Shown here piece after piece: positions 56,254 through 64,000 of a stretch of 64,000 nt of DNA (its first letter is position 1; each line of letters opens with the position of its first letter). The position numbers and the translations under genes are program-made. The notes beneath the pieces were generated by a model, which had not been told where the DNA came from, did no database searches, and saw nothing but the letters and a program-made list of their open reading frames with translations. Origin of the DNA: Aquabacterium sp. NJ1 (lineage in GTDB: Bacteria; Pseudomonadota; Gammaproteobacteria; Burkholderiales; Burkholderiaceae_C); contig NZ_JRKM01000001.1 in the NCBI RefSeq assembly GCF_000768065.1, positions 4,198,001 through 4,262,000 on the forward strand. Direction: 5' to 3'.

Positions 56254-56576
56254 GCCTTTTTCTCCCAGGCATTGCACCAGCCAACGGCCGTGACTTCCTT
56301 GAACATGAACAGGCCGCAGGGGCCCGAGGCCGCGCCCTTGTCGCCGGCATACAGCGAGCAGTTCGCGCAGGTCTGGCCGAGTTTGAATTTGGGGAACTTG
56401 GCCGCGTCCACTGTGCTGGCGTCCGCGCGATAGTCCATGGCCAGGGCTTCGGGGGCGGACTCTTTCAGCAGCGGGTCAGCGTGGGCCCAGGTGCAGCAAC
56501 CCAGTCCACCGAGGATGGGCGCCAGGGCGATGAAATCTCTGCGTGACAGACGGCGGTTGACGCGTGCAACAGGCAT
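56250..56576 (-). CDS. High-potential iron-sulphur protein (HiPIP), Tat exported
   Basis: A 108-residue periplasmic electron carrier. The N-terminus RRLSRRDFIALAPILGG is a Tat signal. The mature part holds four Cys at 70, 73, 87 and 101 (CANC, GPCGLF, GWCNAW) with C-x2-C-x13-C-x13-C spacing, exactly that of HiPIPs with one [4Fe-4S] cluster. HiPIPs carry electrons to reaction centres or terminal oxidases in betaproteobacteria. The ATG at 56576 begins the Tat signal; an earlier start at 56627 lacks support. Confidence 0.92.
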   Translation of the reverse strand: MPVARVNRRLSRRDFIALAPILGGLGCCTWAHADPLLKESAPEALAMDYRADASTVDAAKFPKFKLGQTCANCSLYAGDKGAASGPCGLFMFKEVTAVGWCNAWEKKA

Positions 56577-56765
56577 GGCAAGGCGGCGAGAAGAGGGGTA
56601 AGCGGATGATACGCCGCTCGTTTCCACAGCTCCATTTGCATGTCGATATGAACCCCCTTACACACCGTCTGCGCTGTTTGCTTTTGCTCAGCAGGTGCCT
56701 GCGAACAAGTGAGTGCGGGCGTGTCAATGCCCGTCGCCAGAGGTTCTGAAATCGTGCGCCCAAAG

Positions 56766-56793
56766 AAAAAGTGCCGCGCTGGGCGCGGCACTT
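56766..56793 (-). terminator. Intrinsic terminator of the beta-helix gene
   Basis: On the minus strand AAGTGCCGCGC and GCGCGGCACTT pair around a 3-base loop, and TTTTTC follows. It lies about 40 bp past the stop of the beta-helix gene. The remaining gap up to the HiPIP start (56577-56765) holds nothing I can support. Confidence 0.88.
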
Positions 56794-56832
56794 GGTTGGG
56801 AGCCCGAGGCTCCGCGTGAAGGGGCTAGTCGA

Positions 56833-58851
56833 TCAGTTGCTCATCCGTTCGACGGCGCCGATGTCGCTGGCCGTGCCGAATGTGGTGCGTGTCTTGCCTT
56901 TGAAGGTTGCCATGTCGAACTGGAACTGCACCGGATAGTTGGCGACAACAGCGGGCAGTGCCTGAGCCGTGTCCACGATGGTAGAGCCGCTCAGCGGAGT
57001 GAGGGTGGCGCTGTCAGTCGGAGACGTCGTGCCCTTGATCAGGTTGGTGAAGCCGGTCAGGGTCGTGGGAACGGGGCGGCCAGCGGAATCCGAGAAGGTG
57101 CTCGGTACCCAGTTCTTGCCCAGGTTGAAGGTGCCGCCAGCCGTCCAGTAGGCGGTGTAGACGTCATCCCAGGCAGCGCGCAGGGCCGGTGAGGTCACCG
57201 TGGAGGCGAAGTTGAACACGTTGTTCCAGATCTCGGCCTTCTCTTCCGTGGTGGACAGCTGGAAGATGACCGGAGCCGTCACGGTGCCCGTGATCGTCAC
57301 GGTGTTGTTGTAGAAGTAGAGCGTGCCCTTGCGGAAGATCGGTTCACCCCAGTTGGAGCCTGGCGTGGAGTAGTAGTGGTCACCACCGTAGTGGATGGCC
57401 GAACCGGTCGAGCCGTTCTTGGTGATGATGTTGCCGTACACATAGGTGGTGCGGTAATCGGCATAGCTCATCGCCGTGGTGGGGAAGTCTTCTGCCTCAA
57501 CGAAGTCCAGAGAACGCGAGCCTTCGCTGATGTCGTTGTAGCGAACGATGGAGCCTACCGAGCGGTCCTTGATGGCGCCGCCGTTGGCGCCTGCGCGCTG
57601 GGCACCAATGCGGTTGTACTCGTAGACAGGGTGCACGCTCTGGATGTAGAGGTTGTGCTCGTGGTCGTCGCCGACGATACCGTTGCCGTAGATGTAGTTA
57701 CCGGCGATCCGGAGGTTTTCCGTGATGGTGGAGGTGCCTGCGCCAACTTCTACCGAGCGGGAGTAGATGCCGTTCGTGCAATCGTGGATCACGTTGTCGG
57801 CAATCGTGATGTTCTTGCCGCGTTCAACCCAGATGCAGCCGCCAAAGCTGTCGTAAGCCTGCACGACACCCGCCGAGTTGGTGAAGGTGTAGGAGGGATG
57901 CGCAGCACGGATCTCCAGGCCATCGATCTGAATGTAGGTGGGGTAAGCGGTGCCCCAGTCCTGGGTGCCCAGGCGGTCCACCATGACGATGGCGCGCTTT
58001 TCCTGGATGTTGCCGGCGCTGGCGCCGACATAGCTCAGGCCCTTGCGTGCCACGGCATTCTGACCGTCAATGATGGGGCGTTCGCCGTTGGGGCCCTTGA
58101 CGCCGCAGACGCGTACGGGGGCCGATGCGGTGCCCTTGGCTGCCAGCAGGATGTGGCCACGATAGGGGTTGGTCGAATAGAAGATGCGAACGGTGTCACC
58201 GGCCACCAGCTTGTCCCAGGGGACCAGATCCAGCGATGCGAGTTGCCCGGTGCCTGGGCCAACCTGGTAGTCGGTGCCGGAGCCTGAAGGCTGGCAGACT
58301 GTGGTGATCGCGACATCTGTGGTGGCGCCCGTGGTCGTGCCGGTTGTCGTACCTGTGGTGGTACCGGTTGTCGTGCCGGTGGTGGTACCGGTTGTCGTAT
58401 CTGTGGTGGTGCCGGTTGTCGTACCTGTGGTGCCGGACGTCGTGGTGTTGGACACGGTCACGGACACGGTGCTGGAGCTACCCTTGTTGCCAGCCTTGTC
58501 GTAGGCGATGGCCTTCAGGGTGGCCGAGCCATTGGCCAAGGTCTTGGAGTCAACCGTGAAGGCGTACGGGCTGGCGGCGACGCTACCGCTCAAGGCGCCA
58601 TTGACGTACAACTCGACCTTGGTCACCCCGACGTTATCGCTGGCCGACACGGCAACAGCCACGGCGCCGCTCACTGCGGTGCTGGCAGAAGGCGACGTGA
58701 TCGAGGCCGTGGGGGCAGTGGTGTCTGCATAGTAGACGCGGCGGCCAGCGTATGCCGCAAACAGCGTGCAGGCACTGACCAGAACAATACCTGCCTTGGC
58801 CTTGCGGTTAGCAGTTACTTTTTGCGTGATGATCTTGGAGGATGGGGACAT
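56833..58851 (-). CDS. Secreted Ig-like/parallel beta-helix protein
   Basis: A 672-residue exported protein. A signal or anchor (AKAGIVLVSACTLFAAYAG) is followed by an Ig-like domain (about 42-128; DNVGVTKVELYVNGALSG and AIAYDKAGNKGSSS). A Thr/Gly repeat linker (about 130-175) leads to a right-handed parallel beta-helix (about 190-560; DGLEIRAAHPSYTF, NITIADNVIHDCTNGIYSRS, NLRIAGNYIYGNGIVGD). Beta-helix proteins of this kind bind or cleave polysaccharides. No catalytic residues can be named safely. There is no PEP-CTERM tail. The ATG at 58851 has GGAG-like bases upstream. Confidence 0.8.
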   Translation of the reverse strand: MSPSSKIITQKVTANRKAKAGIVLVSACTLFAAYAGRRVYYADTTAPTASITSPSASTAVSGAVAVAVSASDNVGVTKVELYVNGALSGSVAASPYAFTVDSKTLANGSATLKAIAYDKAGNKGSSSTVSVTVSNTTTSGTTGTTTGTTTDTTTGTTTGTTTGTTTGTTTGTTTGATTDVAITTVCQPSGSGTDYQVGPGTGQLASLDLVPWDKLVAGDTVRIFYSTNPYRGHILLAAKGTASAPVRVCGVKGPNGERPIIDGQNAVARKGLSYVGASAGNIQEKRAIVMVDRLGTQDWGTAYPTYIQIDGLEIRAAHPSYTFTNSAGVVQAYDSFGGCIWVERGKNITIADNVIHDCTNGIYSRSVEVGAGTSTITENLRIAGNYIYGNGIVGDDHEHNLYIQSVHPVYEYNRIGAQRAGANGGAIKDRSVGSIVRYNDISEGSRSLDFVEAEDFPTTAMSYADYRTTYVYGNIITKNGSTGSAIHYGGDHYYSTPGSNWGEPIFRKGTLYFYNNTVTITGTVTAPVIFQLSTTEEKAEIWNNVFNFASTVTSPALRAAWDDVYTAYWTAGGTFNLGKNWVPSTFSDSAGRPVPTTLTGFTNLIKGTTSPTDSATLTPLSGSTIVDTAQALPAVVANYPVQFQFDMATFKGKTRTTFGTASDIGAVERMSN
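58318..58440. repeat. Degenerate 12-bp tandem repeats coding the Thr/Gly linker
   Basis: About ten 12-bp units encode Thr-Thr-Thr-Gly in the beta-helix protein (minus strand). The units differ mainly at third codon positions (ACC/ACA/ACG/ACT mixtures), so this is not a perfect array, but it could still change copy number. Confidence 0.8.
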
Positions 58852-59724
58852 GTTCAACCTTCTCGACGTGGGCGTGTATGCGCTCAGGGCGTTGTCAAGC
58901 TTCACCTGCCCTCTACAAGGCGGTGATGGTGAATACTCGACGGGGGGTAATTTAAATACCGGGTGCGTTGATATTCAGGATCGGATATGGCCTGTTTTTA
59001 TCCCTCTAATTCGAGGGGCACCCGAAAGTAAGAGTTTTCCCGCTGTCACCGGGGCGGTGTCCTTCAGGACACACAATGCGCCATCTGCGTGGAGTTGAGA
59101 GCGATACTGCATTTCTCTATGGGTTCAGCGTTGAAACTCGGTATATCCGTGTGGAAGGTGAATGAACTGTCGTTTCATCACCATGGAACGCAGTGTAATG
59201 GCAACCCCCTAGTTCAATGTTTGCTACTCCGTGACCACGCGTCGCATTCTGTAACTCACTGTAATCATCGTCCGGTGGCATTTGAACGTGAATCGGCCGT
59301 GATTTTCCGCACAAAAAATGACAAGCAGATTCTGTTATCTGTCGCCAATTCAAACTATTCGTGACGTGTTTCACGCGGGCCGATGCCCCTCTGGCCGGTA
59401 ATAGTTTTTGTCCGCGCGCCCATTCACGCCCAGTTGTCATTTCTTGTTGCACAAAGCTAGGGGGGTAGGGCCCGCAAGGCGCGTCTGACGGGGTGTCGGT
59501 CGGCGTTTCGGGGCACGGGGCACCCCTTGTGATGAGGTGTCGCGCGAGCGAAAAGCACAACGCCAGCGCTCAGGTGGCCCGAGGCTGGCGAGTGTGTGGC
59601 ATGCAGACTTATCCCCGCAAGCTGTGGATAAGCTTGTTGGCAAGCCTTTGGTAAGGTGGGTTTCCCCTGGGAAGCACCTTGGGTTGCCTCGAAATGAGGC
59701 AGTTTTGTGACGTAGTTCCGGGAA
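58852..59724. other. 873-bp gene-free stretch of lower GC
   Basis: I see no supported gene here. The stretch is visibly richer in A/T than its surroundings (for example around 58945 and 59280-59360). It presumably holds the promoter of the beta-helix gene near 58900. It also has one perfect DnaA-box match (TGTGGATAA, 59623-59631) with a near match beside it. A short hairpin (GCCTC-GAAAT-GAGGC, near 59686-59700) lies at the end. Open frames here lack codon bias and start signals. Whether the DnaA box is more than chance is not clear. Confidence 0.5.
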
Positions 59725-60378
59725 TCAGGCGCGGCGGCGCTTCACGACGGCCAGGCCGCACAGCCCCAGGCCCATCAAGGCCCAGGTGCCAGGCTCGGGC
59801 ACGGGGGCGGTCGCTTGCACGGCAATGCCGTCGATGGACATGTAAGCCTTCTGCGAGGGCGAGGCCAGCATGAAGGAGAGTTGCTGGCTGCTGGCCGTGG
59901 CCGTGAAGGTCAGCGACTGGTTGGCCCAGCTGGAGCCCAGGGCCAGTTCTGCACCCGAACCGACGGCGGCACCGTCCAGCAGCACGCTGATGGCGTTGCT
60001 GCCCAGGTAGCTGATGTTGCCGTAGGTGTAGCCGAAATTGCCTGCTTCCCAGGAGACGGTGTACTGCTGGCCGACCTGCAGGCCGCTCAGGGTCTGGCCG
60101 AAGCGCTCCATGTAGGAGCCATAGGCGCCCAGGCCGACCCAGGTACCACCGTCTGCCGAGGCGGTGGGGGCGGCACCAAAGCGCAACTGGCCGACCACGC
60201 CCACGTTGTCGGTGGTGTCCATGATGTCGGGTGTGCCTTCAAAGATGCTCCAGCCCGTGGGTACACCGTTGTTGGTGATCGGGCCGGTCAGCGAGCCATT
60301 GACCACGAGGTTCTGGGCCGCAAAGGCGGGCGAGGCGGCGATCAGGGCGGCCAGGGCAATGTGACGGAGGGACATCAT
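59725..60378 (-). CDS. PEP-CTERM sorting-domain protein
   Basis: A 217-residue secreted protein. A Sec signal (LRHIALAALIAASPAFA) is followed by a jelly-roll-like body beginning NLVVNGSLTGPITNNG, which resembles carbohydrate-binding/DUF642-type extracellular domains. The C-terminal sorting signal is PEP at about 194-196 plus GTWALMGLGLCGLAVV and KRRRA. It is a probable substrate of the exosortase at 42535. The start ATG at 60378 is followed by a second ATG; the frame's earlier TTG is not supported. Confidence 0.88.
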   Translation of the reverse strand: MMSLRHIALAALIAASPAFAAQNLVVNGSLTGPITNNGVPTGWSIFEGTPDIMDTTDNVGVVGQLRFGAAPTASADGGTWVGLGAYGSYMERFGQTLSGLQVGQQYTVSWEAGNFGYTYGNISYLGSNAISVLLDGAAVGSGAELALGSSWANQSLTFTATASSQQLSFMLASPSQKAYMSIDGIAVQATAPVPEPGTWALMGLGLCGLAVVKRRRA

Positions 60379-60605
60379 GGGCGGCTTCTTCAAGAAGGGC
60401 GCCCAGCTTCGGGCGCGGAAACAAACGTGTAACGAATCGTAGCCTCACCCGTGCGCGTGCCGCCATCCCCTGGCTGGTGGGTCGAAGGGGCGGTACAGCG
60501 CAATTGCGTGAATTCATCACACTTGAGCAAGCGATCGCGAGAGGCTTTCAGCCACTAACATGGGCGCTTTCATGCATCCGGCTCGTCCAAGAGCCCTTGA
60601 ACGCT

Positions 60606-61550
60606 GTGAGTACTGGCCTTTTCACCTCCCTGCCGGGTCTGGCAGTTTCGCCTTCCAAGACCGACCCCAACCCGCTGGTGATCTACCACGGCAAATGCCC
60701 GGACGGCTTTGGCGCCGCGCTGGCCGCCTGGTTGTACTTCGAGGGCCAGGGCGAGTACCTGGGCGTCACCCACGGCAAGATCAACGATGTGGCCGAGTTG
60801 CCGCCACTCGAAGGCCGGGCCGTCTACATCGTGGACTTCTCGTTTGACGAGACCATCATGCAGGGCATCGACGAGCGGGCGGCCAAGCTGGTCCTGCTGG
60901 ACCACCACAAGAGCGCGGCCGACAAGCTCGGGCGCTTCCAGTGCCGTTGCGGCGCGGTGCACTTCGACATGTCGCAGTCTGGCGCGATGCTGTCGTGGAA
61001 GTTCTTCTTCCCCGACCAGGCCGTGCCCGATCTGATCCGCTTCATCCAGGATCGTGACCTGTGGAACTGGGCCTACCCGGAAAGCGCCGCGTTCTTGTCG
61101 GCGCTGGACCTGGAGCCCAATGAGTTCCCGCGTTGGGCCGAGATCGCGGCGTTCACGGCCGAGCAGGTCAGCGAGTTCTGCCAGCGCGGCACGGCCATGA
61201 ACGAGAAGTTCCTGAACCTGTGCAAGGACATCGCACAAGGTGCTTCGCCTGTGACCTTCAATGGCCAGCAAGGCGTGATGGTGAACTGCCCGGGCGCGTT
61301 CACCAGCGAGGTCGGCAACATGCTGTCGGCCGAGTGCGGCAGCTTCGCCTTGTTGTGGAGCGTGTCCAAGGACGGCACGGTCAAGGTGGGCTTGCGCGCC
61401 GTATCCAGCTACAACGCCATCCCCCTGGCCGAAGCCATGGGCGGCGGTGGGCACCCGCAGGCTTGCGGTTTCCGCATGGGCCCCGAGCGCCTGCCGGAGT
61501 TGCTGACGGGCGTGTTCTGGTCTGATCCGGAACAGCGGCCCGCCGCCTGA
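60606..61550 (+). CDS. DHH/DHHA1-type phosphoesterase
   Basis: A 314-residue protein. The N-terminal metal-binding domain has VIYHGKCPDGFGAALAAWLY and IVDFSFDE, then LLDHHKSAADKL, the DHH-family motif III. The C-terminal DHHA1-like domain has GLRAVSSYNAIPLAEAMGGG followed by GHPQACGF. Members hydrolyse nucleotides, oligoribonucleotides or cyclic dinucleotides; which one is unknown. The GTG at 60606 is preferred, but upstream in-frame TTG (60597) or GTG (60477) starts are possible. It converges on the 202-residue gene with 25 bp between stops. Confidence 0.8.
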   Translation: MSTGLFTSLPGLAVSPSKTDPNPLVIYHGKCPDGFGAALAAWLYFEGQGEYLGVTHGKINDVAELPPLEGRAVYIVDFSFDETIMQGIDERAAKLVLLDHHKSAADKLGRFQCRCGAVHFDMSQSGAMLSWKFFFPDQAVPDLIRFIQDRDLWNWAYPESAAFLSALDLEPNEFPRWAEIAAFTAEQVSEFCQRGTAMNEKFLNLCKDIAQGASPVTFNGQQGVMVNCPGAFTSEVGNMLSAECGSFALLWSVSKDGTVKVGLRAVSSYNAIPLAEAMGGGGHPQACGFRMGPERLPELLTGVFWSDPEQRPAA

Positions 61551-61575
61551 GCTTCTCCGCTTGATTGCCGCCCGG

Positions 61576-62184
61576 TCAGACCGGGCGGTTTTCGTTGGGG
61601 TTGCGCACCGGCCCCATCAACTCCAGCCCTTCGGCATACGTGATGGTGTCGAAGGTGACGTCGTACTTGAGGGCCGCATCGGCGATGCGGTCGAGCTTGG
61701 CGGCGGTATCGAGCTTCTTGAGGTCATTGCGCTCCAGATAGAGCAGCTCCAGCAGTTCGTTGTACACGGTGCCCTCATCGATGGGCAGCACATAGAACAT
61801 CGCACCCTTGTAAGGCACCTGGTACTTCTTGCTCAGGTCGATGTTGTTGCAAAACAGGAAGTACTTGCCACCGGCAGTCAGCGCATCGCCCAGCACCTCG
61901 GCCACGTCCTTGAGGTGCTCGAAGGACAGCAGGTAGCCCGTGAAGAAGGGCAGCGTGTTCTCGCCGATATTGGCCACGGCCATGACCTGGTCGCAGGTCA
62001 GCTCGGGCGGGCGCGCTTCGTCGGCCAGCTGGGTTGAAAAGCGCAGGGCCAGTTCACCGCGAAAGCCAAAGCGCGAGGGCTTGTGCGTCATGCCCTTGAA
62101 CACGGGGTTCTGCAGATAGCGACCTTTGTCCAGTCGGCCAAACACCGTCTGTTCAATGGGATTTTGCTCGATGGTCACGGTCAT
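61576..62184 (-). CDS. Unrecognised 202-residue protein, divergent from nifH
   Basis: I do not recognise this family. The protein is soluble-looking (no signal peptide or membrane helix) and mixed alpha/beta. An N-terminal part (GRYLQNPVFKGMTHKPSRFG) may form a strand-rich segment. The middle contains GENTLPFFTGYLLSFEHLKD and GGKYFLFCNNIDLSKKY. The C-terminus is helical and charged (NELLELLYLERNDLKKLD). It has a good AAGGA before the ATG at 62184. A sigma-54 promoter lies at 62257-62272 and the NifA-type UAS at 62415-62430 is shared with nifH, so it should be expressed together with nitrogenase. Confidence 0.85.
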   Translation of the reverse strand: MTVTIEQNPIEQTVFGRLDKGRYLQNPVFKGMTHKPSRFGFRGELALRFSTQLADEARPPELTCDQVMAVANIGENTLPFFTGYLLSFEHLKDVAEVLGDALTAGGKYFLFCNNIDLSKKYQVPYKGAMFYVLPIDEGTVYNELLELLYLERNDLKKLDTAAKLDRIADAALKYDVTFDTITYAEGLELMGPVRNPNENRPV

Positions 62185-62256
62185 GGTCAGTCCTTAAGAG
62201 TGGACGCGAACGGGTGTGTGAAGGGTGTTCGCGCTTGTTGAAACAAGACCCTTCAA

Positions 62257-62272
62257 TGCAATCGGCATACCA
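62257..62272 (-). promoter_or_regulatory. Sigma-54 promoter of the 202-residue gene
   Basis: On the minus strand TGGTATGCCGATTGCA matches TGGCACG-N4-TTGCA with two differences, both in the -24 box, and with GG/GC spacing correct. The predicted leader is about 62 nt before the ATG at 62184. Confidence 0.7.
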
Positions 62273-62414
62273 GTGCGGCCCACACTGTTGACCACACCGC
62301 GTCCAGCCTGTGTTCACGCAGTGTTTCCCACGCACGCACGTGTTTTCCAGCCTGGTGTCGCTTGTGCGACCAGGCGCTTCCGTCATGTGTCGTTCGCGAC
62401 GTGATGCGGTGTTT

Positions 62415-62430
62415 TGTCAGCTTTCAAACA
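62415..62430. promoter_or_regulatory. NifA-type UAS in the nifH divergent region
   Basis: TGT-N10-ACA with flanking TTT/AAT, 80 bp before the nifH -24 box and about 143 bp from the divergent -24 box. The site is symmetric and could serve both directions. The rest of the 471-bp region has short dyads near 62352-62400 and no gene. Confidence 0.82.
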
Positions 62431-62480
62431 ATGCCCGGGAGGGCTGTGTTTGAGACGTAAAAAAGCCATTTCCCTAGCTG

Positions 62481-63537
<1,057 letters not shown>

Positions 63538-63544
63538 TGCCACA

Positions 63545-63582
63545 AGAGGGGGGCCGGGGGCCCTCCCTCCGAACCCCCCTCT
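63545..63582 (+). repeat. nifH-nifD intercistronic hairpin
   Basis: AGAGGGGGG (63545-63553) and CCCCCCTCT (63574-63582) are perfect 9-bp arms around a 20-base GC-rich loop, 7 bp after the nifH stop. No T run follows, so it is more likely a stabilising or partial-termination structure than a full terminator. Such structures can leave more nifH than nifDK message. Confidence 0.75.
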
Positions 63583-63609
63583 GAATGATTGAAAGACCGG
63601 AGTCACACC

Positions 63610-64000
63610 ATGAGCATGACCGTTGAAGAACGCAAGGCCACCAACAAGGCCTTGATTGATGAAGTCCTCAAGGCCTATCCAGAGAAGATGGCCAAGCGCC
63701 GCGCCAAGCACCTGGGCACCTTTGAAGAAGGCAAGCCTGATTGCGGCGTGAAGTCCAACATCAAGTCCCTGCCCGGTGTGATGACCATCCGCGGCTGCGC
63801 CTACGCCGGCTCCAAGGGCGTGGTGTGGGGCCCGATCAAGGACATGATCCACATTTCGCACGGCCCCGTGGGCTGTGGCCAGTATTCATGGGCTGCGCGT
63901 CGCAACTACTACATCGGCGTGACCGGTGTGGACACTTTCGTGACGATGCAGTTCACGTCCGACTTCCAGGAAAAGGACATCGTGTTCGGCGGTGACAAGA
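63610..64000 (+). CDS. nifD: Nitrogenase molybdenum-iron protein alpha chain (partial)
   Basis: The first 130 residues of NifD; the gene continues beyond the window. P-cluster ligands Cys63 ([10 protein letters not shown]) and Cys89 ([11 protein letters not shown]) are visible, and the N-terminal segment is standard for Mo-nitrogenase. There is an in-frame alternative start at the second Met ([12 protein letters not shown]); the ATG at 63610 is used, with GGAG upstream. Nothing in this part suggests V- or Fe-only nitrogenase. Confidence 0.97.
   Translation, partial: MSMTVEERKATNKALIDEVLKAYPEKMAKRRAKHLGTFEEGKPDCGVKSNIKSLPGVMTIRGCAYAGSKGVVWGPIKDMIHISHGPVGCGQYSWAARRNYYIGVTGVDTFVTMQFTSDFQEKDIVFGGDK

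Noticed and set aside
59089-59364. A 91-residue gene in the low-GC stretch
   Set aside because: Codon use is unlike the neighbours, no start signal is seen, and no domain is recognised.
59117-59560. A 147-residue minus-strand gene in the same stretch
   Set aside because: No start context, and the composition does not look coding.
59609-59631. Replication origin
   Set aside because: Only one perfect and one near DnaA box are present, without an AT-rich unwinding element, dnaA, dnaN or gidA nearby.
60430-60606. Sigma-54 promoter for the DHH phosphoesterase
   Set aside because: A GG and a TTGC occur, but they are two bases too far apart, so the gene is not counted in the nitrogen regulon.

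Overview
The window looks like the chromosome of a GC-rich, nitrogen-fixing betaproteobacterium of the order Burkholderiales, probably near the Leptothrix/Rubrivivax/Ideonella group. The evidence is gene order and gene content: GntR regulator-sdhCDABE-gltA, leuCDB-asd-fimV-truA-trpFBA-accD-folC-dedD-cvpA-purF-metZ, exosortase B with PEP-CTERM proteins, and nifHD with a draTG system. The genus is inference; no rRNA gene is present to settle it.

Layout. 0-6.2 kb: a GntR regulator, the succinate dehydrogenase operon and citrate synthase, closed by a terminator. 6.2-11.6 kb (minus strand): a four-gene unit of NarL-type response regulator, TonB-dependent receptor, periplasmic substrate-binding protein and NarX-type histidine kinase. 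11.6-32.1 kb (plus strand): amino acid biosynthesis (leuCDB with an embedded entericidin-like lipoprotein, asd, trpFBA, metZ), fimV, truA, accD, folC, a SPOR protein, cvpA, purF and gltX. 32.1-33.1 kb: an Ala-Glu-Asp tRNA array present twice in tandem. 33.1-36.5 kb: a nitrogen-fixation accessory island. Here a group II truncated globin, draT, draG and a rhodanese lie behind a NifA-type upstream activator sequence (UAS) and a -24/-12 promoter. They run convergently into a small HepT-like gene that has its own UAS and sigma-54 promoter.

36.5-44.1 kb: a MaoC-like protein, an EamA transporter, phosphomannomutase/phosphoglucomutase, Kdo transferase, a PEP-CTERM protein and a compact epsD-xrtB-epsI unit. 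44.1-56.6 kb: a GNAT protein, a split chromate transporter, a thioesterase, a large GGDEF/EAL protein, an alpha/beta hydrolase, prfB with its programmed frameshift, pepN, fbp, tRNA-Thr, and a HiPIP with a Cys-rich CWC protein. 56.8-60.4 kb: a secreted beta-helix protein with a Thr/Gly repeat linker and a second PEP-CTERM protein. 60.6-64 kb: a DHH-type phosphoesterase, an unrecognised 202-residue gene, and nifH and the start of nifD, which run off the end.

The most interesting theme is a scattered nitrogen-fixation regulon. Three intergenic regions carry TGT-N10-ACA elements paired with good sigma-54 promoters, and they face four transcription units: globin-draTG-rhodanese, the HepT-like gene, the 202-residue gene and nifH. 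Two of these units encode proteins with no clear nitrogenase role. NifH keeps the Arg that DraT would modify, so a post-translational switch for nitrogenase and its target are both in this window.
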